DNA of 12,761 bases from Streptomyces sp. NBS 14/10 (lineage in GTDB: Bacteria > Actinomycetota > Actinomycetes > Streptomycetales > Streptomycetaceae): assembly GCF_002224125.1 (NCBI RefSeq), contig NZ_NCSM01000090.1, forward strand, positions 1-12,761, written 5' to 3'. How positions within the stretch are numbered: position 1 is the first letter of the stretch; each line of letters starts with the position of its first letter. Below are positions 1 to 7,251 of this stretch, piece by piece. A program made the translations under genes and the position numbers. Below the pieces are notes generated by a model. That model searched no databases and was not told the DNA's origin. It worked only from the letters and a program-made list of their open reading frames with translations.

Positions 1-91
1 TGGCCTCGTCAATGCGGCGCTGAAGGTCCGCGAGCTTCCCCGCGGTCGTGTGGATGTCGGCGTCGGCCGGCTGCGCGGGCTCGGTGCTCAC
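1..91 (-). CDS. Acyl-CoA (probably propionyl-CoA) carboxylase beta subunit, N-terminal 30 codons only
   Basis: The minus strand opens with GTG at 91 and runs off the window edge. The residues include DIHTTAGKLADLQRRIDEA, which I recognise as the conserved N-terminus of streptomycete acyl-CoA/propionyl-CoA carboxylase beta (carboxyltransferase) subunits. These transfer carboxyl from biotin to acetyl- or propionyl-CoA, giving malonyl- or methylmalonyl-CoA for fatty acid and polyketide synthesis. The start is supported by a strong ribosome binding site, AGAAGGGAG at 107-99, seven bases before the GTG. The open reading frame is intact over the visible part. The catalytic carboxyltransferase domains lie outside the window, so substrate preference cannot be judged. 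The gene points away from the DUF35 gene's 3' end with a 393-bp gap, so it probably has its own promoter. Confidence 0.8.
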   Translation of the reverse strand, partial: MSTEPAQPADADIHTTAGKLADLQRRIDEA

Positions 92-484
92 TGCCTGGCT
101 CCCTTCTGAGCGTTGGCGCTGGTGGCGTGCCAGGTGCTGAACGAGGGCCCGGTTGCCGAGGCAGCTGTGAATGGGTTTCCGAGCGGGAACGGCACTGCCC
201 TCCGCGCCGGGGAACCCGGAATGGGAGTGGTCGGTCGGTGAAGCGGGGCCGTCGGACCGGCGCCTGGGGGCACCGTTACGTCATCGCGTCCCAGCGTTCT
301 CGGCAGGAACGAATCGGTCGGCATTGGGGGGCGGAGTGGCAGGCGGCAGCCACGAGGGATCATTGGAGGCACTCCAGAGGTGATGGGCAATGGCCTGCGG
401 GGGCGAACTCGAGGTCAGAGGGTGTCGTGGGGGACGTACACAGCCCAGACGTCGCTGGAGCACATGGGCGTGCTGCCTCGTCGT
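92..484. other. Gene-free interval upstream of the carboxylase gene
   Basis: This stretch lies between the start of the carboxylase gene and the stop of the DUF35 gene, both on the minus strand. It holds the carboxylase Shine-Dalgarno site at 99-107 and presumably its promoter, but I see no convincing -35/-10 pair. The open frames here on both strands are arginine- and glycine-rich, without any recognisable domain, and look like high-GC shadow frames. A small CCGGG/CCCGG hairpin at about 207-219 is the only secondary structure I noticed; no copy of the 13-bp or 16-bp operators found elsewhere in the window is visible. Confidence 0.5.
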
Positions 485-943
485 TCATCGCGACGGAGGT
501 TGCGGAGGCTCGCAGAGGCGGAAGAGGAGTCCCTGAGGGCCGGACTCGATGCCTTCCGCCAGACACACCGGGGCCCCGACTCGCACGATGAGCGGTGGCA
601 CGCCGATGACCCTGGAGCACAGCCAGAATCCCTCGTTCACGTTGATGGTGGCGAGTGCGCACTGTCTCCCGGGACTCCGGCGCACGGTCAGGACATGACG
701 GATGACCCCGGTGCCGCAACTGAGCTCCCAGGCGAAATCGGTGGAGGCACAGACGGGACACAACAGATGGCGGAAGACTGCGGTCCGACACCAGCGGCAG
801 CGCTGGAAGTACAGCTCTCCACCCCCCACCCCACCCAGCGGCACCTGCGTGGGGCAGTCCGCCTCCGGGAGTGGGCTCGCACTTGGATCGACCTCCCGTT
901 CGACGGGGGCGCTGTCCGTGGTTTCGATCGCTGCATGGAGCAC
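485..943 (-). CDS. Zn-ribbon / OB-fold DUF35 protein (acyl-CoA associated)
   Basis: This is a 152-residue protein. Residues 45-65 form a rubredoxin-like zinc ribbon with C49-x2-C52 and C62-x2-C65 (CRWC...CPVC). Residues 66-150 fit the DUF35 OB-fold, with beta strands around GTGVIRHVLTVRR and ALATINVNEGFWLCSRVIG. Family members usually partner with thiolases, SCP-x-like proteins or MaoC-type hydratases and help bind acyl-CoA or acyl intermediates; no such partner is visible in the window. The GTG start at 943 is chosen because GGGGAGAG lies just upstream; an open frame continues to 1258 but that extension has no domain character. The N-terminal 40 residues are low-complexity and acidic. The gene is divergent from a TetR gene whose likely operators cover its promoter. 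The fold is secure; the metabolic role is inferred. Confidence 0.8.
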   Translation of the reverse strand: MLHAAIETTDSAPVEREVDPSASPLPEADCPTQVPLGGVGGGELYFQRCRWCRTAVFRHLLCPVCASTDFAWELSCGTGVIRHVLTVRRSPGRQCALATINVNEGFWLCSRVIGVPPLIVRVGAPVCLAEGIESGPQGLLFRLCEPPQPPSR

Positions 944-1046
944 GGTGTCTCTCCCCGTCCCCGGCCTGAAACGACCCGTGACGGGAGGTGGCGGCTCACC
1001 GGTCACGGCTGGGGCACGTCGCACCGCTGTGGTGGCGTGCAGAGCC

Positions 1047-1075
1047 AAGCTATGGCACTGAGTTCCGTAAGTAAA
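1047..1075 (-). promoter_or_regulatory. Candidate promoter of the DUF35 gene
   Basis: On the minus strand TTTACT (1075-1070) and TAGCTT (1052-1047) are separated by exactly 17 bases, an acceptable sigma-70/HrdB-type pair. It lies about 105 bases before the GTG start. One 13-bp palindrome (1054-1066) fills the spacer and a second (1075-1087) abuts the -35 box, the geometry expected for repression. The hexamers are not strong matches, so this is a prediction only. Confidence 0.4.
1054..1066. promoter_or_regulatory. Putative TetR operator A1 (13-bp palindrome)
   Basis: GGCACTGAGTTCC is an imperfect palindrome around a central G. It shares its plan with two other intergenic sites nearby (AGTACTCAGTTCC and GGTACTCAGTCCC). 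Its centre is 21 bp, two helical turns, from the neighbouring site, so two dimers could bind the same face of the DNA. It lies between the candidate -35 and -10 of the DUF35 gene. Confidence 0.55.
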
Positions 1076-1087
1076 GTACTCAGTTCC
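1075..1087. promoter_or_regulatory. Putative TetR operator A2 (13-bp palindrome)
   Basis: AGTACTCAGTTCC is the second copy. Together with A1 it also forms a longer inverted repeat, ACTGAGT (1057-1063) facing ACTCAGT (1078-1084). It overlaps the upstream edge of the candidate DUF35 -35 box. Confidence 0.55.
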
Positions 1088-1243
1088 AAACGGGGTGTGG
1101 GTGCTGGACGTGGTGGTGTGCCGACGCGGCGGTTCCTTGTGGTGGCAGGCGAAGACGTCCCTGGTCGGGTGCGGGGGAGTGGCGAGCTCGCTCCTTGCGG
1201 GGAAGCCGCGCCGCGCCACTCGGCGCCCGATGCCCGAGGATTC

Positions 1244-1256
1244 GGTACTCAGTCCC
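1244..1256. promoter_or_regulatory. Putative TetR operator A3, upstream of the tetR gene
   Basis: GGTACTCAGTCCC is the most symmetric copy: GGTACT faces AGTCCC about a central C, with one mismatch. It ends 55 bases before the tetR start codon, where autorepression would be expected. No clear -35/-10 pair was found around it. Confidence 0.55.
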
Positions 1257-1311
1257 ATCGAGACGAGGCAAGTGGCGTCCGCGCGGTAAGGCGGGGAAGG
1301 ATGGGGGAATC

Positions 1312-1995
1312 ATGAGCAAGCTACCTGCACGGATCCGACTGGCAGATGCCGCGTTCGCGCTCTTCGACGAGCGCGGATACGAGCAGACGACCGTCGAAGA
1401 CATCGCTGAGCGAGCGGGGCTCGGGCGCACGACGTTCTTCCGCAACTACCGTTCCAAGGAAGACGTCATCTTTCCGGACCACGACCGGCTCCTGGCGTTG
1501 ATCAGAGATCGGCTGGCGACCTCGAGCCACAGCACCGCCCTGGTCGCCGTGTCGGACGCGGTTCGACTCGTACTGCTGCACTACGTGGATGAGGGCGACC
1601 TGGCGAGGCGGCGATACGCCCTCACGAGCAAGGTGGCTGCCCTGCGTGACCGGGAGATCGCCAGTGTGGGCCGCTACCAGCGACTGTTCCGGGAGTTCAT
1701 CGCGGACTGGATGGGGGGTCCGACGGAATCGGCGTCGCTGAGGGCCGAACTCATGGCCGCCGCGGTGGTCGCCGCTCACAACCACGTGCTGCGTCGCTGG
1801 CTTCGGGGCGAGTCGTCCGACCCGGTCGCCGAGGTGGACGAGGCGATGCGTGAGGTGCTCGCCCTCTTTCGGGCGCCCGGCTCCTCACCGGAGCCCGGCG
1901 CTGGTACCACCGTCGTCGCGTTCAGGACCGGGCAGGACCTCGAAGCCCTGCTTCCCTCCCTGCGGCGTCTCGTCGAGGACGGCGCCGAGCACTGA
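1312..1995 (+). CDS. TetR/AcrR-family transcriptional regulator (divergent from DUF35 gene)
   Basis: This 227-residue protein has a typical TetR N-terminal DNA-binding domain. The helix-turn-helix covers about residues 27-46 (TVEDIAERAGLGRTTFFRNY), preceded by ADAAFALFDERGYEQT. The C-terminal part is alpha-helical and ligand-binding in character, without a motif I can assign to a ligand class. The ATG at 1312 follows GGGGGA at a suitable distance; an upstream open extension is not domain-like. Being divergent from a DUF35 protein and near an acyl-CoA carboxylase suggests an acyl-CoA-responsive repressor. A streptomycete TetR repressor of short-chain acyl-CoA metabolism, AccR, is known, but orthology cannot be shown here. 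The three 13-bp palindromes in the shared intergenic region are its likely targets. Confidence 0.85.
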   Translation: MSKLPARIRLADAAFALFDERGYEQTTVEDIAERAGLGRTTFFRNYRSKEDVIFPDHDRLLALIRDRLATSSHSTALVAVSDAVRLVLLHYVDEGDLARRRYALTSKVAALRDREIASVGRYQRLFREFIADWMGGPTESASLRAELMAAAVVAAHNHVLRRWLRGESSDPVAEVDEAMREVLALFRAPGSSPEPGAGTTVVAFRTGQDLEALLPSLRRLVEDGAEH

Positions 1996-2083
1996 AGCCG
2001 GCTCCGCGTGAACGAGTGGTGCCGCGCACAACGGAGACCAGGGCGCGCTGTGGCGTGTTGGCTTCCGGTCGTGGCTTCCCCGG

Positions 2084-2094
2084 TGAAGGGTGTC
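2084..2094 (+). repeat. Left terminal inverted repeat of the first IS
   Basis: TGAAGGGTGTC is an exact 11-bp match, in inverted orientation, to 3285-3295. It lies 71 bases before the first transposase start codon. Confidence 0.75.
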
Positions 2095-2151
2095 TTTATT
2101 GGCGTATGGTGGTTGATCTGGGGCTTTGCGATCGTCCAAGTATGGGCATGA

Positions 2152-3274
<1,123 letters not shown>

Positions 3275-3284
3275 TCGGAATATT

Positions 3285-3295
3285 GACACCCTTCA
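3285..3295 (-). repeat. Right terminal inverted repeat of the first IS
   Basis: GACACCCTTCA is the reverse complement of the left end. Its outermost TCA, read on the minus strand, is TGA and serves as the stop codon of the truncated neighbouring transposase. Confidence 0.75.
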
Positions 3296-4110
3296 GGACT
3301 GCGGGGCGGTCTTCAGGGTTTCGATGTCCTCGGCTTCGAAGACCGCGTCGAAGGACTCGGTGTATTTGCTGTCCCGGTCGCGGCTCAAGAAGCGCAGTGA
3401 CTCCAGGGGCATTCCCTCGTGGAGGGCAAGGTTGCGGGCTTGCTGGGCTGTCCACTGTGCGGTCGGATGTGCGGTCACCCCGGCGACGTGGAGGCGGCGT
3501 GTACCGTGCTCGAGGAAGACCAGCGCGTAGACCCGCCGAAGATCCACCAAGTCGATGTGCAGGAAGTCGCAGGCGATGATGGCGCCGGCCTGAGCCGTAA
3601 GGAACTCGCGCCATGTCGGCCCGCTGCGGCGAGGAGCAGGGTCGACACCGGGCGTCGTCAAGATCTTCCAGACCGCGGAGGCGCCGACTCTGTGGCCCAG
3701 CCGGGCGAGCTCACCCTGGATTCTGCGGCAGCCCCAGCGCGGGTTCTCCTGCGCCAGCCGGAGCACCAACCTCTTCACAGCTTCCGCTGTCGGCGGCCGG
3801 CCCGGCTTGCTCCGGCGCTCACTGTAGTCCCACCTGCGTGCAACGAGACGTCGATGCCAGCCGAGCAACGTCCCCGGCGTCACGCGGAAACCCGTGCCCA
3901 GCGCGGCCGGGGTATCAGCGAGGACAGTGCCACGAACCACAGCCGGTCCGCCCACTCGTACCGCACAGGACCCGCGAGTTGCCTGCGTAGCACCACGTTC
4001 TCATGCCGAAGCACCAGCAGTTCGGCGTCCTCGCCTACCTGCCTGCGTAACAGCACCGCCGGAACGGAGAGCAGCCTCCGCGTCACCTGATACACCAGTG
4101 AGACGATCAC
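3293..4110 (-). pseudogene. Truncated and frameshifted integrase-core transposase of the second IS
   Basis: The first segment (GTG at 4110, reading VSLVYQVTRRLLSVP...) carries the helix-turn-helix part up to RPRWARV. One base is missing in GGGTTTCC near 3888; restoring it leads into RVTPGTLLGWHRRL, GRPPTAEAVKRLVLRLAQENPRW and the catalytic core. The first Asp (ACDFLHIDLVDLRR) and second Asp (RDRDSKYTESFDAVF) are present. The Glu-containing third of the rve domain is absent, since the frame ends TAPQS then TGA, where the TGA belongs to the first IS. It is dead on two counts. The transposase is about 70% identical by eye to the third IS's protein near 12305. Confidence 0.85.
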
Positions 4111-4168
4111 CCAGACATGATCCCAGCGTGCCCACGAGGCCACCAGACAGCCTAGGAACTGCAGCGAC
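3296..4168 (-). mobile_element. Remnant of a second IS, 3' end lost at the junction with the first IS
   Basis: The 5' part of an IS on the minus strand. Its upstream (right) limit is estimated at about 4168 because similarity to the third IS in this window fades beyond TCGCTGC there. Its downstream third is missing at the exact edge of the first IS and does not reappear left of 2084, so a deletion accompanied or followed that insertion. Confidence 0.65.
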
Positions 4169-4837
4169 GCATTTCTGAACGGCACAGGATGACCTTCGAG
4201 CCGGCCTGGAGCTCCTGGCCAAAGACCTCAAGGACTCGCGCAACCCTCGGACGTGGTGCTCACCCTGCTGGCCGCACTGTCCGACCACAGCAGGCACAGG
4301 TCACCTGGTGAGCCAGATCCCCTCATGCAGCCTCTCGACTGCAAGGCTCCGGCATCCTCAAGCTCCCCGGCACCCTGCGACATCCGCGGCCGAATCCTGC
4401 ATCTGCTCCAGATGACCCCCGAGCAGGACCATCGGCCGAGTAGCCGGGGCATGTGCCCAGTGCGGTGCCACCGATGGCCTGCGCGACGGCGGGATTACGT
4501 ACAGGTGACACGACCGCGGGGGAGGCTCCGGCGGCGCTGCTGATGCCCCCCGCGTTCCGGCCCACCGCCGGCCCCACCGTCAAGGCCGCCTGGAAAGGGC
4601 GGCGAACGTCTGCCATGACTGCCCAGCAGATCCCGGGCTGCACGAGGTCCGACGGAAGTGAATACGACTGTACGAAAAAACAACGTAGGTGGATTTCGCG
4701 CCTCAGTGCATCAATATGTGCCAGTTCCGCCTTCACCGGGACGGGTGGCGACTGCTGTAATTCCTTGAAAACAATTGACAGGGGGGATTCCTGCGCGGGG
4801 CCGTGAAACCACGTCGAGCCGCGCGGAAGGAGTTCAC
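4169..4837. other. Gene-free stretch before the beta-propeller gene
   Basis: I recognise no intact gene here. Open frames on both strands lack domains and have weak codon bias. The first part (4188-4300) may be decayed coding sequence. GC content drops noticeably at about 4655-4785, with runs such as ACGAAAAAACAACG and TTGAAAACAATTGACAGG; this probably contains the promoter of the propeller gene. TTCACC and TGTAAT, 18 bases apart around 4731-4760, and TTGACA at 4775-4780 are candidate boxes, none convincing. The propeller gene's Shine-Dalgarno site, GGAAGGAG, is at the right end. Confidence 0.45.
4188..4300 (+). pseudogene. Possible decayed coding fragment of unknown function
   Basis: From 4188 the reading DDLRAGLELLAKDLKDS looks protein-like, then stops making sense after RNP. 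Shifting by one base gives DVVLTLLAALSDHSRH, which fits a continuing helical protein with good GC3. A single lost base near 4247 would join the two. There is no start codon with a ribosome binding site and no family I recognise, so this may be chance. Confidence 0.2.
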
Positions 4838-6277
4838 ATGTCACTCCCCGCCTCACCACCCCAAGAGACCACACTCGCGAGCCGGACCTCATCCACGGAA
4901 CCGCCCGCCCCCTACACCGTCCCGCTGACGCAGATACCCGTAGGCCACGGCCCCATCGGTATCGCCATGGCACCCGACAGCACGCACGCCTACGTCACCA
5001 ACTTCGGCTCCGGCACCGTCAGCGTCATCAACACCCCCACCAAGACCACGGCCGCCACCGTCCCCACCGGGGCCGGCCCCTGGGGAATCGCGGTCTCCCC
5101 TGACAGCACCCGCGCCTACGTCGCCAACTTCGGAGACAACACGGTCAGCGTCCTCGACACCACGACGAACACCGTCCCCGACACCATCCCCGGGATCACC
5201 AGCCCCATCGGCGTAGCCTTCGCCCCCAACGGACGGTTCGCCTACGTCGTCAGCCAGGGAACCAACGCCGTCGTGCGAATCGACACCACCACCCACACAG
5301 CCCTCGCGACCGTGCCCGTCGGCACCAGGCCGTACAACGTCCTCATCACCCCCGACAGCACCCGCGCCTACGTCACCAACTTCGGCGAAGACACAGTCAG
5401 CGTCATCGACACCACCACCGACACCGTCCTGACCACTATCCCCGGCTTCAACCTCCCCCGCGCCCTGGCCCTCACCCCCAACGGCCTGCGCCTGTACGTG
5501 ACCGACTACGGCGGCAACACAGTGTCCGTCGTCAGCACCTCGAGCAACTCCATCACGCACACGATCAGCGGCCTGTCCATCCCGTTCTACGTCGCCATCG
5601 CCCCCAACGGCGGATACGCCTATGTGAGCGTGGACGGCACCAGCGCGGTGCAGGTCCTCAACCCCGCCACCGGCACCGTCACGGCCACCGTGCCCGGCTT
5701 CAACGTGCCCAACTGGCTCGCGGTCACCCCGGACAGCCGGTTCGTGTATGTGGTCAACAACGGCGGCGACTCGGTCAGCATGTTCCGGTCCCCCCGCGGC
5801 ATCGTGCCCGGCCAGGGCCCGATCGGAGGCGGGACCACGGTGACCATCACCGGCCAGAACCTCACCGGTGCCACCGCTGTGACGTTCGGCTCACGGGCGG
5901 CCAGGAACTTCACCGTCCTGGACGACAACACGATCACAGCAGAGACCCCAGCAGGAACCGGCGCCGTACAGGTGACCGTGACCACCCCCGGCGGGACCGG
6001 AGTCCTCGGCCACTTCTACTACATCCCCCCACCCCGCCTCACCAGCCTGATGCCCTCCAGCGGCCCGGCGGAAGGCGGCAACATCGTAGGCATCAGCGGC
6101 ATCTATCTCAGCACCGCCACCGAGGTGAGGCTCGGAACCACACGCCTGATCCCCACCGTGGACTCCGACAGCCAGATCACCGTGACCGCCCCAGCAGAAC
6201 CTGGACCAGGAAACATTCCGGTCCAGGTGATCACCCCAGGAGGCCCCTCCGACACCCTCACCTACACCTACACGTAG
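4838..6277 (+). CDS. Seven-bladed YVTN beta-propeller protein with two C-terminal IPT/TIG domains
   Basis: This is a 479-residue protein. Residues about 26-315 are seven repeats of 42 residues. Each has the pattern P-x(5)-A/V-x-x-P-D/N-x(4)-YV-x-x-x-G-x-x-x-V-x-V-x(2)-T, with YVTNFG, YVANFG, YVVSQG, YVTNFG, YVTDYG, YVSVDG and YVVNNG in blades 1 to 7. This is the YncE/YVTN (surface-layer) propeller family. Two immunoglobulin-like IPT/TIG domains follow (about 318-396 and 398-479), each with the GPxxGG...VxIxG signature. The ATG at 4838 follows GGAAGGAG at five bases. No signal peptide or membrane segment is visible; the first 25 residues are Ser/Pro/Thr-rich. The likely role is protein or ligand binding, possibly at the cell surface, but export is unexplained. 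It lies alone between mobile-element remnants. Confidence 0.85.
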   Translation: MSLPASPPQETTLASRTSSTEPPAPYTVPLTQIPVGHGPIGIAMAPDSTHAYVTNFGSGTVSVINTPTKTTAATVPTGAGPWGIAVSPDSTRAYVANFGDNTVSVLDTTTNTVPDTIPGITSPIGVAFAPNGRFAYVVSQGTNAVVRIDTTTHTALATVPVGTRPYNVLITPDSTRAYVTNFGEDTVSVIDTTTDTVLTTIPGFNLPRALALTPNGLRLYVTDYGGNTVSVVSTSSNSITHTISGLSIPFYVAIAPNGGYAYVSVDGTSAVQVLNPATGTVTATVPGFNVPNWLAVTPDSRFVYVVNNGGDSVSMFRSPRGIVPGQGPIGGGTTVTITGQNLTGATAVTFGSRAARNFTVLDDNTITAETPAGTGAVQVTVTTPGGTGVLGHFYYIPPPRLTSLMPSSGPAEGGNIVGISGIYLSTATEVRLGTTRLIPTVDSDSQITVTAPAEPGPGNIPVQVITPGGPSDTLTYTYT

Positions 6278-6311
6278 ACAAGGGAGCCACCCGGCACGCC
6301 GCCCCTGACGT

Positions 6312-6956
6312 GTGAGGAACCACCGCTTGGAGCGACAGAGCGGTCGATGCCCTGACGCGAACCTTCAGAAACAGCTTCTGAAGCGCATCGCCACCCACTG
6401 GCCGGACATGCTCCGGGTTGCCGGATCCCTGATCACGAACCAGGTCAGGGCGTACGACCTGCTGCGGATGTTCGGCCGCGAGGGCCACCCCACCCCGCTG
6501 GGGGCGGCGTTCGCCGAGTACGGGCGCATCGACAAAACCATGCACCTGCTCGCCCTGGTCGACCCGGTCGACGACACCTACCGGCGGCTGATGAACCGGC
6601 AGCTCACCGTGCAGGAGTCCCGCCACCGCCTCGCCCGTGCGATCTGTCACGGCGGCCGGGGCCAGATCCGGCAGGCGTACCGCGACGGCCAGGAGGACCA
6701 GCTCGCCGCCCTCGGCCTGGTCCTCAACGCCATCGTGCTGTGGAACACCCGCTACCTGGACGCCGCCGTCGCGAAGCTCCGCGCCGAGGGCCGCGACATC
6801 AAGGACGAGGACGTCGCCCGCCTCCCCCCTCTCAAGGATTGGCACATCAACTTCCTGGGCCGCTACCTGTTCAACATCAAGGCCACCGGCACCGGCCAGA
6901 GCCTGCGCCCCTTCCGCGACCCGGACGCCGTCGAGGACGATGAGAACGAGGACTGA
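6312..6956 (+). pseudogene. C-terminal fragment of a Tn3-family transposase (TnpA)
   Basis: The 214-codon frame matches the C-terminal fifth of Tn3-family TnpA from about residue 26 (THWPDMLRVAGSL). It includes AFAEYGRIDKTMHLL, NRQLTVQESRHRLARAICH, GQEDQLAALGLVLNAIVLWNTRY, EDVARLPPL and the acidic tail DPDAVEDDENED. Full-length TnpA is about 1000 residues, so the N-terminal DNA-binding region and both catalytic aspartates are gone; only the region of the catalytic glutamate (probably in QESRH) remains. The GTG at 6312 has no convincing Shine-Dalgarno site and the first 25 codons are unrelated sequence. I found no terminal inverted repeat after the stop. It is a relic marking a past transposon, not a working gene. 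Confidence 0.85.
6345..6390. repeat. Bulged inverted repeat at the Tn3 fragment's breakpoint
   Basis: An inner perfect stem, CTTCAGAA (6363-6370) with TTCTGAAG (6376-6383), has a five-base loop. An outer pair, CGATGC (6345-6350) with GCATCG (6385-6390), encloses it, with a 12-base bulge on the left arm. It lies exactly where recognisable TnpA sequence begins, so it could be a recombination site or junction structure. Confidence 0.5.
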
Positions 6957-7019
6957 CGGCGGTGCACTCGACAACCTGCACGAGTACCGGCACTTGGGGC
7001 TCACGGGCCTCGACGAGGG

Positions 7020-7049
7020 TGGGGCCCACCGCGGCAATGCCGGGCCCCA
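7020..7049. terminator. GC-rich stem-loop between convergent units, possible bidirectional terminator
   Basis: TGGGGCCC (7020-7027) pairs perfectly with GGGCCCCA (7042-7049) over a 14-base loop that can itself pair GGCA/TGCC. It overlaps a second palindrome, GGTGGGGCCCACC (7018-7030). It sits between the rightward Tn3 fragment and the leftward oxidoreductase gene, where a terminator is expected. No U-tract follows, which is common in streptomycetes. Confidence 0.45.
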
Positions 7050-7127
7050 GTGTGGGATTCGCGGGCAGTCGTTTTTCGGGTTGGGTGCAGTCGCCACCCC
7101 GCCGGTTCACAGCCGGCGATGTTGGCG

Positions 7128-7251
7128 TCAGTCCGCGTGCTGCTCGGCCGGGCGCAGTCCCGCGGTCCACTTCTCCTCGATGCGGCCAAGCTTCCATACC
7201 GCCAGGGGGAAGATCTGAGCTGCGTCAGGCCGTCGTTCGAGGTTGTCCGGC
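7128..7251 (-). pseudogene. Orphan 3' coding fragment downstream of the oxidoreductase gene
   Basis: Just after the oxidoreductase stop, a different minus-strand frame reads about 41 codons to TGA at 7130-7128. It includes DAAQIFPLAVWKLGRIEEKW and ends LRPAEQHAD. Codon choice is strongly streptomycete (CTG, GCG, ATC, GAG, AAG). There is no ATG, GTG or TTG in frame, so it cannot be a complete gene. It looks like the tail of a gene whose front was lost when the present order formed. I do not recognise the family. Confidence 0.35.

Noticed and set aside
380..1315. Long plus-strand open frame (311 codons)
   Set aside because: It overlaps the DUF35 gene antisense and the divergent regulatory region, has no domain, and is explained by high-GC shadowing.
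4323..4973. 216-codon minus-strand open frame
   Set aside because: It crosses the start of the propeller gene, shows no motif and has no convincing ribosome binding site.
4889..5560. 223-codon minus-strand open frame
   Set aside because: Repetitive Val/Gly/Asp composition is the mirror of the propeller repeats on the other strand.
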